Below are positions 1 to 6,179 of a stretch of 48,719 bases of DNA, piece after piece (position 1 is the first letter of the stretch; each line of letters begins with the position of its first letter). The stretch comes from Pseudoalteromonas peptidolytica (GTDB taxonomy: Bacteria > Pseudomonadota > Gammaproteobacteria > Enterobacterales > Alteromonadaceae). The stretch is taken from positions 1 through 48,719 of the forward strand of contig NZ_WEHZ01000036.1 in the NCBI RefSeq assembly GCF_012641745.1, given 5' to 3'. Under the pieces are notes generated by a model, which ran no database searches, was not told where the DNA came from, and worked only from the letters and a program-made list of their open reading frames with translations. The position numbers and the translations under genes are program-made.

Positions 1-119
1 CTTGTTCTATGAGTGGGTTCATGACTTACCTCCAAGTTATGGGATAACCTCAAGGTAAGTGTGGCTCAGTTGGTGAGAGTAGGATCTCCGCGTAGCGGCT
101 TAGTTCAACAATTTAATAT
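1..119 (+). other. 5S rRNA-like structured segment (unresolved)
   Basis: Positions 58-64 (AGTGTGG) and 73-84 (GTGAGAGTAGGA) match, in order and at roughly the right spacing, the conserved 3' part of gammaproteobacterial 5S rRNA. The segment is followed directly by a terminator hairpin. The 5' part does not align well, and the expected long helix between the two ends is not evident. Positions 24-60 instead form an inverted repeat: an 8-bp outer stem (ACTTACCT/AGGTAAGT) and a 5-bp inner stem (GTTAT/ATAAC). It could be a decayed 5S copy, an unrelated structured RNA, or chance similarity. The TTGGTGAGAG part also recalls a tRNA D-arm, but no anticodon arm follows. Confidence 0.25.
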
Positions 120-138
120 CGACCCAATGGGTCGTTTC
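120..138 (+). terminator. Rho-independent terminator hairpin
   Basis: CGACCC-AAT-GGGTCG is a 6-bp GC-rich stem with a 3-nt loop, followed by TTTC on the plus strand. It would end a plus-strand transcript coming from the left edge. A near-copy lies about 120 bp downstream. Confidence 0.55.
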
Positions 139-451
139 TCTACCGAGTCATAGGTCATTAATCTCATTGTACCAGTTTTATCATAATAACTAACTTGTTG
201 CTATACAGATATTTTTCATCATTATGAAAAGGATAAAAACGACCCAGAGGGTCGTTTTCTTGACTATAGGAGAAGTACGGCGAAACTGTATATAAATACA
301 GTCAACTTTCAGAGCTAACTTAATGAGAGCTCGTTCGCCATTTTTAAACCATATCGTCAAATTTATGCTGACTAAGCAATATTCGGTCAGAGCCGATGAT
401 ACCCCGTTGAGCAAAGTTTTCTAGCTTGTTTTGGGGCATTTTCGATTTAGG
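139..451. other. Non-coding stretch with no recognisable gene
   Basis: This is about 310 bp of AT-rich sequence. The only long reading frame (minus strand 190-414, 74 residues) has no family resemblance and no convincing ribosome binding site, and it runs through the terminator at 240-258, so it is not called as a gene. Apart from that terminator no structure is seen here. The segment probably belongs to the interior of the outer Tn7-like element whose right end is at 533. Confidence 0.4.
240..258 (+). terminator. Rho-independent terminator hairpin (sister of 120-138)
   Basis: CGACCC-AGA-GGGTCG followed by TTTT, with AAAAA on the left flank, so it could work in both directions. The stem is identical to that at 120-134 and only the loop differs, which suggests a local duplication. 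Confidence 0.6.
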
Positions 452-484
452 AATGGCAGCGTATCGACTATGATCGCTGCCATT
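452..484. repeat. 10-bp perfect inverted repeat beside the outer Tn7-like end
   Basis: AATGGCAGCG at 452-461 pairs with CGCTGCCATT at 475-484 across a 13-nt loop. It abuts the first TnsB-type repeat of the outer right end (487-505). It may be a terminator for rightward transcription (TTTT begins within the stem end) that shields the element, or a structural part of the end. Confidence 0.5.
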
Positions 485-486
485 TT

Positions 487-533
487 AGGATGATACTTTA
501 TTGTATGGGGTGAAACTTTATTGTTCACCCACA
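487..533 (-). mobile_element. Outer Tn7-like right end
   Basis: Read on the minus strand from 533 the sequence begins TGTGGGTGAACAATAAAG, very close to the Tn7 terminus (TGTGGGCGGACAATAAAG). Two TnsB-type repeats are visible, at about 509-527 and 487-505. The same two repeats, in the same order and orientation, occur at 869-909 in the inner element. The third repeat is missing: sequence similarity to the inner end stops near 485. The five bases 534-538 (AGAAA) separate this end from the next element. No transposase gene is in the window, so the body of this older element lies to the left or has been lost. Confidence 0.7.
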
Positions 534-538
534 AGAAA

Positions 539-915
539 TGTAGCCCTACAATAAAGTTTCATACTGAATTGGGCTGTATGGTCTGTGTTTTGGTTTGTAA
601 ATTTGAAGCTGGGAAATAAAGATTCATACTGGATTTAGGTAGCAGCTTATATTCGTACTCAATTCAAATAATAAAGTTTCATACTGAACCTGAAATATTT
701 ACCACCTTATCGAAACAAAAGTGGTAAAAAACCAAACAAACTGCCACTTTTACGAAACAAAACAGTGAAAAACCGAAACAATTTACCAGTTTCGTAGAAC
801 AAGCAGCAAGAACTGGTAAAGTTTTACTGCTACAAGTTGCCACCTAGCAGTATGAAACTATATTGCTTAGGATGATACTTTATTGTGCGGGGTGAGTCTT
901 TATTGTTCATCCACA
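539..915 (-). mobile_element. Miniature (non-autonomous) Tn7-like element in attTn7
   Basis: The element is 377 bp with TGT...ACA termini. The left end starts TGTAGCCCTACAATAAAG at 539. It carries three spaced TnsB-type repeats of the form ACAATAAAGTTTCATACTG at about 548-568, 613-632 and 668-688. The right end, read on the minus strand from 915, starts TGTGGATGAACAATAAAG and has three close-set repeats at about 891-909, 869-887 and 848-866. Three spaced sites at the left, dense sites at the right and the right end facing glmS is the known Tn7 layout. Only 24 bp separate the element from the glmS stop codon. Flanking pentamers are AGAAA (534-538) and AAAAA (916-920), an imperfect 5-bp target duplication. 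The interior (689-847) has no reading frame but holds two inverted repeats (717-724/744-751 and 782-791/811-820). It would need TnsABC+D supplied in trans. Confidence 0.8.
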
Positions 916-939
916 AAAAAGGCGCTTGCGCGCCTTTTC
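916..939 (-). terminator. glmS terminator / attTn7 insertion region
   Basis: GGCGC (921-925) pairs with GCGCC (930-934) around a TTGC loop. The run of A at 915-920 gives a T-tract on the minus strand, directly behind glmS. T residues also follow on the plus strand, so it may act in both directions. Tn7 typically integrates in this terminator region, guided by TnsD binding to the glmS 3' end, and the inserted element has preserved the T-tract. Confidence 0.75.
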
Positions 940-2760
940 TTATTCTACCGTTACACTCTTTGCGAGGTTTCTCGGTTGGTCAACATCGGTGCCTTTGATC
1001 ACGGCTACATAGTATGAAAGTAGCTGTAGTGGGATTGTATAGACAACCGGAGCGATGATGTTTTCTACGTGATTGACGTTCATTACTCGCATGGTATCGT
1101 CCGAGGCAAAGTTTGAGTCTTTGTCTGCAAATACATAGATGATGCCGCCGCGTGCGCGTACTTCTTCAACGTTTGATTTGAGCTTTTCAAGCAGCTCGTT
1201 GTTTGGTGCAACGACGATGATTGGCATATCTGCGTCGATAAGCGCGAGCGGGCCGTGTTTTAGCTCGCCTGCTGCATAGGCTTCGGCGTGGATATAGGAG
1301 ATCTCTTTAAGCTTAAGTGCACCTTCCATTGCGATTGGGTATTGTGAACCACGGCCAAGGAACAATGAGTGATGTTTGTCGGCAAATTCCTCTGCAAGTA
1401 GCTCAATACCATCGGCCATCGTTAGGGTTTCTTCAAGCTTGGTTGGCAGGGTTTTGATAGCGTTGACGATTGCACTTTGATCACGGCCTTTTTCCTGCGC
1501 GATCGATGCCGTTAGCATCAATAAGCCAACTAATTGAGTCGTAAAGGCTTTGGTTGATGCCACCCCAATTTCAGCGCCTGCTTTGGTCATAAAGGCAAGA
1601 TCTGACTCACGTACAAGTGATGAGCCTGGTACGTTACAGATGGTCATTGACGCCATATAGCCTTGCTCTTTGGCAAGACGCAGTGCCGCAAGCGTGTCTG
1701 CGGTTTCACCCGATTGTGAAATAGTTACCAATAGGCTATTTTCATGCACGAATGAGTCGCGGTAGCGAAACTCTGAGGCAATTTCAACGTTACAGCTTAC
1801 GCCTGCAAATTGCTCTAACCAGTAGCGCGCCACCATGCCTGAGTGGTAAGACGTACCACATGCGATGATCTGTACGTGTTTTACATCTTTAAAAATTTCA
1901 TTGGCTTTGTCGCCAAATGCGTCGATACTAACGCGATCGTTGTCTAAACGGCCTTCAAGTGTATTACGTACAGCCATTGGCTGCTCGTAAATTTCTTTTA
2001 GCATGTAGTGGCGATATTCACCTTTGCCCGACGCATCTTGCGTGATGTTAGACTCAACCACTTCGCGCTCTACAGGATTGCCGTTTATGTCGAAGATTTC
2101 TACCGTTTCGCGAGTAATGCGTGCTACATCGCCTTCTTCTAGGAAGATAAAGCTGCGGGTTACTGGTAATAGCGCGAGCTGATCAGAAGCGATAAAGTTT
2201 TCACCAAGGCCAAGGCCGATCACCAGTGGACTGCCTGAGCGTGCCACGATGATTTCATCTTGGTTGGCTTTATCAAATAATACCGTACCGTATGCACCTT
2301 CAAGCTGTTTTACCGCGGCTTGCACAGCAGCAAGTAATGTAGTGTGCTGTTGTCTAAGCTGATGGATCAGGTGCACCATTACTTCGGTGTCAGTGTCAGA
2401 CAAAAACTCATAGCCGTCTTCTTTGAGTGCACTACGTAAGCCTTCGTGATTTTCAATAATGCCGTTGTGTACCAGCGCGATTTCGCTGTTAGAGATATGC
2501 GGATGCGCGTTAGCCTCAGTTACACCACCGTGAGTTGCCCAGCGCGTGTGCGCGATACCGGTAGTACCTTTTACTTCAGCGTTTTCAAGGGCTGACTCTA
2601 GGTTTACTACTTTACCTACCGCTTTTACACTATTTAGCGCGCCGCCTTCGCAAAGTGCAACACCCGCAGAGTCATAACCACGATACTCAAGACGCTTTAG
2701 GCCTTCGATAAGAATTTTGTTTACTGGACGCTCAGCAACGGCGCCTACGATTCCACACAT
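940..2760 (-). CDS. glmS: Glutamine-fructose-6-phosphate aminotransferase (isomerizing)
   Basis: GlmS converts fructose-6-phosphate and glutamine to glucosamine-6-phosphate and glutamate, the first step of UDP-GlcNAc synthesis for peptidoglycan and LPS, in the cytoplasm. The 606-residue protein has normal length. It starts MCGIVGA, whose Cys becomes the N-terminal nucleophile of the class II glutaminase domain (about 2-220). Two SIS sugar-isomerase domains follow (about 285-425 and 455-600), with the CGTSYHSG and SQSGETADT stretches of the first. The conserved C-terminus ends NLAKSVTVE, with the active-site Lys. A good Shine-Dalgarno (GGAGAGA) precedes the ATG. It lies 12 bp behind the DeoR-type regulator, so the two are probably co-transcribed. 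Its 3' end is the attTn7 recognition site. Confidence 0.97.
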   Translation of the reverse strand: MCGIVGAVAERPVNKILIEGLKRLEYRGYDSAGVALCEGGALNSVKAVGKVVNLESALENAEVKGTTGIAHTRWATHGGVTEANAHPHISNSEIALVHNGIIENHEGLRSALKEDGYEFLSDTDTEVMVHLIHQLRQQHTTLLAAVQAAVKQLEGAYGTVLFDKANQDEIIVARSGSPLVIGLGLGENFIASDQLALLPVTRSFIFLEEGDVARITRETVEIFDINGNPVEREVVESNITQDASGKGEYRHYMLKEIYEQPMAVRNTLEGRLDNDRVSIDAFGDKANEIFKDVKHVQIIACGTSYHSGMVARYWLEQFAGVSCNVEIASEFRYRDSFVHENSLLVTISQSGETADTLAALRLAKEQGYMASMTICNVPGSSLVRESDLAFMTKAGAEIGVASTKAFTTQLVGLLMLTASIAQEKGRDQSAIVNAIKTLPTKLEETLTMADGIELLAEEFADKHHSLFLGRGSQYPIAMEGALKLKEISYIHAEAYAAGELKHGPLALIDADMPIIVVAPNNELLEKLKSNVEEVRARGGIIYVFADKDSNFASDDTMRVMNVNHVENIIAPVVYTIPLQLLSYYVAVIKGTDVDQPRNLAKSVTVE

Positions 2761-2772
2761 AATCTCTCCATT

Positions 2773-3555
2773 TTATTTGCACGTTGTGTGTAATTCAGCA
2801 CAGATAAGCTGTATGCCACGTGCTTTGATCGCTTGGCGAAGGTCATCTGCCAAGTTGTTGTCGGTGATCAAAGTGGTGATCTGTGCCCAAGGTATTTCTA
2901 AATTCGGAATTTTACGGCCTATCTTGTCAGACTCGACCATCACAATGACTTCACGGGCAGATTTGGCCATTACCCGGCTAAGCCCGATTAACTCGTTAAA
3001 GGTCGTAGTGCCACGCGCTACATCAATGCCATCGGCACCAATAAAAAGCTGATCAAAGTCATAGGATTGTAGTACTTGTTCAGCAACTTGCCCCTGAAAT
3101 GATTCAGAATGTGGATCCCATGTCCCGCCGGTCATCAATAAAGTTGGCTCATTTTCAAGTGATAACAAGCGGTTGGCAATATTCATCGCATTCGTCATGA
3201 CAACTAAGCCACGCTTTTGCGCAAGCTCTGGGATCAAGGTTTCAGTGGTTCTGCCACTATCAATAATAATGCGATTGTGATCTTTAATAAGCGCTGCGGC
3301 GGCTTTAGCGATGGCTGTTTTACGAGCTGAATCTTGCGCGTCTTTACCCGACGCCGTGATCTCTTTAGGGAGAGCAATAGCACCGCCGTAACGGCGCAAT
3401 AATAAGCCACTTTTTTCTAGTGCCGTTAAATCCTTACGAATCGTAACTTCTGATGTTTCAAACTCAGCCGCGAGTGATTCTACGCTGACTTCACCATACT
3501 CATTTACCCATGCAAGGATGGTATGTCTGCGCTGTTGAGTGTTTCGTTTTGTCAT
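2773..3555 (-). CDS. DeoR/GlpR-family transcriptional regulator next to glmS
   Basis: This is a DeoR-type repressor of about 260 residues, the family's normal length. The N-terminal winged helix (about 5-60) contains VSVESLAAEFETSEVTIRKD. The C-terminal DeoRC domain is the sugar-phosphate sensor, with the typical DSGRTT and FIGADGID stretches. Regulators of this type sit beside glmS in several Alteromonadales and Vibrionales and are presumed to tune amino-sugar synthesis. The effector here is not known, but glucosamine-6-phosphate or another sugar phosphate is likely. The first in-frame start (TTG at 3558) is followed at once by ATG at 3555, which I prefer; neither has a clear Shine-Dalgarno. 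The TTCGA-rich repeats just upstream suggest autoregulation of the regulator-glmS unit. Confidence 0.88.
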   Translation of the reverse strand: MTKRNTQQRRHTILAWVNEYGEVSVESLAAEFETSEVTIRKDLTALEKSGLLLRRYGGAIALPKEITASGKDAQDSARKTAIAKAAAALIKDHNRIIIDSGRTTETLIPELAQKRGLVVMTNAMNIANRLLSLENEPTLLMTGGTWDPHSESFQGQVAEQVLQSYDFDQLFIGADGIDVARGTTTFNELIGLSRVMAKSAREVIVMVESDKIGRKIPNLEIPWAQITTLITDNNLADDLRQAIKARGIQLICAELHTTCK

Positions 3556-3560
3556 CAATT

Positions 3561-3601
3561 AAGTTTCGTTTCGAAATTTATTCGAATTATAGTCGAAACT
3601 T
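3561..3601. promoter_or_regulatory. Putative operator of the DeoR-type regulator
   Basis: AAGTTTCG at 3561-3568 and CGAAACTT at 3594-3601 form a perfect 8-bp inverted repeat. Between them lie the palindrome TTTCGAAA (3569-3576) and TTCGAA (3581-3586). Repeated TTTCG units are typical of operators of DeoR-family proteins such as AgaR and GlpR. The site lies 6 bp before the regulator start, where it would overlap the promoter or 5' leader. Confidence 0.6.
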
Positions 3602-3704
3602 TCTAGGGTAAACAAGTTAATTTTTGCACTGCACAAATTTTAACTAGATAAAACAAAAAAACCGTGTATTTTTCTGCTCTTGGATTGTATAAAGGGACAT
3701 TTAA

Positions 3705-5588
3705 ATGAACAAACGATTAATATTATTGGCTTTATTCCTTGGCGCGACATTAACAGCATGTGGCGGTTCAGGGGGTTCAAGCGCTACCGCTAACAACAAT
3801 AACAGCAGTAATAGCAATAATAATACTGGTACGGATAGCTCAACCGACAACAATAACTCCAATACAGATAACACCCAGCTTGAGGCAAAGATAAGCCCAA
3901 TTCAGTCGGTTTATACTGGCGCTACGGTTAAGCTAATAGGAACCAGCAGCGTGGTTTCTGCTAACGCCACGGTGGCATGGTCAATCACAGCAAAGCCGCA
4001 AAATAGTACGGCACAAATAGCTGATAAAAGCAGTCTATTGAACGAGTTTGTTGCCGATGTAGCAGGTGATTATGAGGTTCAACTGACCATAAAGTCTGCC
4101 TCACAAGAGTCAACGGCTAAAGCGTCAGTCAAGGTGACTGATAAACCTGTTGAACCCACTAATCGCGCCCCAAAAGCGGTAATTACTCCTTTTAAAGAAC
4201 GCGCGGTAAAAAGTGAGCAAGTCACACTAAGCGCGAAAGACAGCTCAGATCCCGATGGCGACCGCCTTTCTTATAAATGGCAAGTGAGCAGCGCTAACAA
4301 TGCGTTAGACTTTCACCTTATCAACCCAGAAGGGGAATATGCCGTTTTTGCAGGAAGAGACTATGGCGTATTCACGATTAGCTTAACAGTGCATGACGGC
4401 AAAACCTACTCAGAAACCGTCACCAAACAGATAGAAGTGTATGACGACAGGCCAGAGCTTAAAGCTGTTATTTCCGCCCCAACAGAGGTCATATTAGGGT
4501 CGGTAAACTTTGTTGAGCTTAAAAGCGAGGGTAGTCAGTATCCGCGCGCGGTAACACCGCTTTGGAGTTTTGACAGCAAACCAAGCGGTAGCCAAGCAAA
4601 AATGGCAACACCAAGTGGCTTTATTACCTCTGCTCAACTAGATAAACCGGGGCAATATCAGATCCGTTTTAGTCTTAAAGACGAGTATGGCCGTGTGAGC
4701 GAAGCTACCCACACAATAACAGCAAAATATGGCGAAGCACGCACACCGCTGGTATTCGTTGATGCGCCAGAGTCAACCAAAATCAACGAGGCTATTGAGC
4801 TCAGCGCAAAACGTAGCACAGACGCAAGTGGTAGACCGCTTACTTACGCTTGGACATTTGAACCAAGAGAGCCGGGGTTAACGTATTCTGTTAGCAATGA
4901 GAATACCGACACGGTAACCTTTACACCTCATGGAGAAGGTTATTACCGTTATTCTGTGAAGGTAAGTAACGGCGAGCTAAGTGACACCGCCACAGGTATG
5001 GTGAAAGCAACTCCGGAAAATAATGAACCCACGGTATCGATTAGCCCAAGAATTTCGGTCGCACTAGAAGGGCAAACAAAAGTATTTGAGATCTCAGCTG
5101 AAGATAAAGACGGTGATCCACTCACTTACCAATGGTCATTTTCAGCCAAGCCAGAAATCAGCACTGCAGTAATTAACGGCAGTGACAATCGCGCGTCAAT
5201 TACCTTTAATGAAGTGGGTAATTATGTACCGAACTGCACTGTTTCTGATGGTAAAGTTGAGGTTGATATTTCTGCGTTTATCCAAGTTCGTGCAGTTCAA
5301 AATGGTGCACCAACCATTGCCGCACTGGACGCTCAAGGGATGCTGAAAGTCGGCACTGAGGTGCAGCTCGCTTCGACAGTCGTCGACGCCGACAGTCACA
5401 CACAACACTTGACTTATTTTTGGACGGTCACCGAGCCGTCAGGGAAAGTGATTGAAGGCGCTGCTGTAAACGATGCAACATTGCGTTTCACTCCAGCGGT
5501 ATCTGGCGACCACCAAGTAAAACTCAGCGTTATAGATGAAAAATCTGCCGCAGTTGCAACTAAAGTCGTCACGCTGTCGGTTGAGTAA
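3705..5588 (+). CDS. Surface lipoprotein with tandem PKD/Ig-like domains
   Basis: The 627-residue protein starts with a lipoprotein signal (MNKRLILLALFLGATLTAC, lipobox Cys at 19), then a Gly/Ser/Asn/Thr-rich linker to about residue 58. About six beta-sandwich repeats of 85-100 residues follow. Several carry PKD/REJ hallmarks such as DSSDPDGDRLSYKW, DASGRPLTYAW and DKDGDPLTYQW. No enzymatic domain is visible. Such proteins are outer-membrane lipoproteins with adhesion or polysaccharide-contact roles; the specific partner is unknown. AGGGA precedes the ATG. It is a single-gene unit: the upstream gene is divergent and a strong terminator follows at 5610. Confidence 0.85.
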   Translation: MNKRLILLALFLGATLTACGGSGGSSATANNNNSSNSNNNTGTDSSTDNNNSNTDNTQLEAKISPIQSVYTGATVKLIGTSSVVSANATVAWSITAKPQNSTAQIADKSSLLNEFVADVAGDYEVQLTIKSASQESTAKASVKVTDKPVEPTNRAPKAVITPFKERAVKSEQVTLSAKDSSDPDGDRLSYKWQVSSANNALDFHLINPEGEYAVFAGRDYGVFTISLTVHDGKTYSETVTKQIEVYDDRPELKAVISAPTEVILGSVNFVELKSEGSQYPRAVTPLWSFDSKPSGSQAKMATPSGFITSAQLDKPGQYQIRFSLKDEYGRVSEATHTITAKYGEARTPLVFVDAPESTKINEAIELSAKRSTDASGRPLTYAWTFEPREPGLTYSVSNENTDTVTFTPHGEGYYRYSVKVSNGELSDTATGMVKATPENNEPTVSISPRISVALEGQTKVFEISAEDKDGDPLTYQWSFSAKPEISTAVINGSDNRASITFNEVGNYVPNCTVSDGKVEVDISAFIQVRAVQNGAPTIAALDAQGMLKVGTEVQLASTVVDADSHTQHLTYFWTVTEPSGKVIEGAAVNDATLRFTPAVSGDHQVKLSVIDEKSAAVATKVVTLSVE

Positions 5589-5609
5589 AGCTGCCAAACG
5601 ACCATTTTT

Positions 5610-5646
5610 AGGCTTACGTGTTCAACCATGAGCACTTAAGCCTTTT
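5610..5646 (+). terminator. Rho-independent terminator after the PKD lipoprotein
   Basis: AGGCTTACGTGTTCA pairs with TGAGCACTTAAGCCT (13 of 15 positions plus one G-T) around an ACCA loop, followed by TTTT. It lies 22 bp behind the stop codon and separates this gene from the convergent small gene at 5706. Confidence 0.75.
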
Positions 5647-5705
5647 CATTACCCTAAACGCTCAGGTAAACAGCAAGATAACTTGTGATATTTAAGCAAG
5701 GTCGA

Positions 5706-6026
5706 TTACATCGGAGCCGCACTTGGAGTCAAGTGGCGCAGCTCCATATTGCTAATATGCGTTCCAGCAGAGTCTTCAGGGCCAATTTCATCATACGCTG
5801 ATTCCACCCTAAGATATGCCTGTGTTGCACCTAACTCCGCCAGCTTTGTTTCTGCTTCTCGAAGCGAATTAAATGGCGTTAGTTTGCCCTCAGCGTACAT
5901 TAAAATGTGCAAGTTACCATCGGCATCCTGACCACCAGCTAAGTAGTGATTTGAATCGGCATAGCTTAATACAATGGCATGTAATTCGTTGTTGGCAATT
6001 TTTTCTTTCAGTGTCGCAGCAAGCAT
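5706..6026 (-). CDS. Small DUF6482-like protein
   Basis: The protein has about 106 residues and no signal or membrane segment. The open frame extends to 6161, but the ATG at 6026 (MLAATLKEKIA) has a strong Shine-Dalgarno (GAGGAGA, 5 bp away), and the upstream extension looks non-coding. The body (LSYADSNHYLAGGQDADGN, FNSLREAETKLAELGATQAYLRVESAYDEIG) resembles the small cytoplasmic DUF6482 family of marine gammaproteobacteria and Pseudomonas. This is recognition by eye, not a search result. Function unknown. Confidence 0.7.
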   Translation of the reverse strand: MLAATLKEKIANNELHAIVLSYADSNHYLAGGQDADGNLHILMYAEGKLTPFNSLREAETKLAELGATQAYLRVESAYDEIGPEDSAGTHISNMELRHLTPSAAPM

Positions 6027-6179
6027 AGTGGTCTCCTCGTTTAACTGGCTATTAATTAAACGGCTCACTGACAAATTTGGTTCACCTTTGCGTTTTTCCT
6101 TCATGACATGGGATGGCGTAATAGGTTTGGAACAGCGTGAATTGGCGCTTTGATGCGCCAATCCATTTTTGCCTACTTG

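Noticed and set aside
54..110. tRNA-like D-arm (GGCTCAGTTGGTGAGAG)
   Set aside because: No matching anticodon stem or T-arm follows and no acceptor pairing can be formed; the fit to 5S rRNA is better, although also weak.
190..414. Minus-strand 74-residue reading frame
   Set aside because: No family resemblance and no ribosome binding site; it spans a terminator hairpin and contains low-quality hydrophobic sequence typical of a chance frame.
1..940. CRISPR array of a CRISPR-associated Tn7-like transposon
   Set aside because: The repeats are the TnsB-type end sites at irregular spacing; there are no regular 28-bp repeats with 32-bp spacers and no cas genes. The glmS target implies the TnsD pathway.
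6027..6161. N-terminal extension of the DUF6482-like protein
   Set aside because: A strong Shine-Dalgarno lies before ATG 6026; the extension has no recognisable domain or signal.
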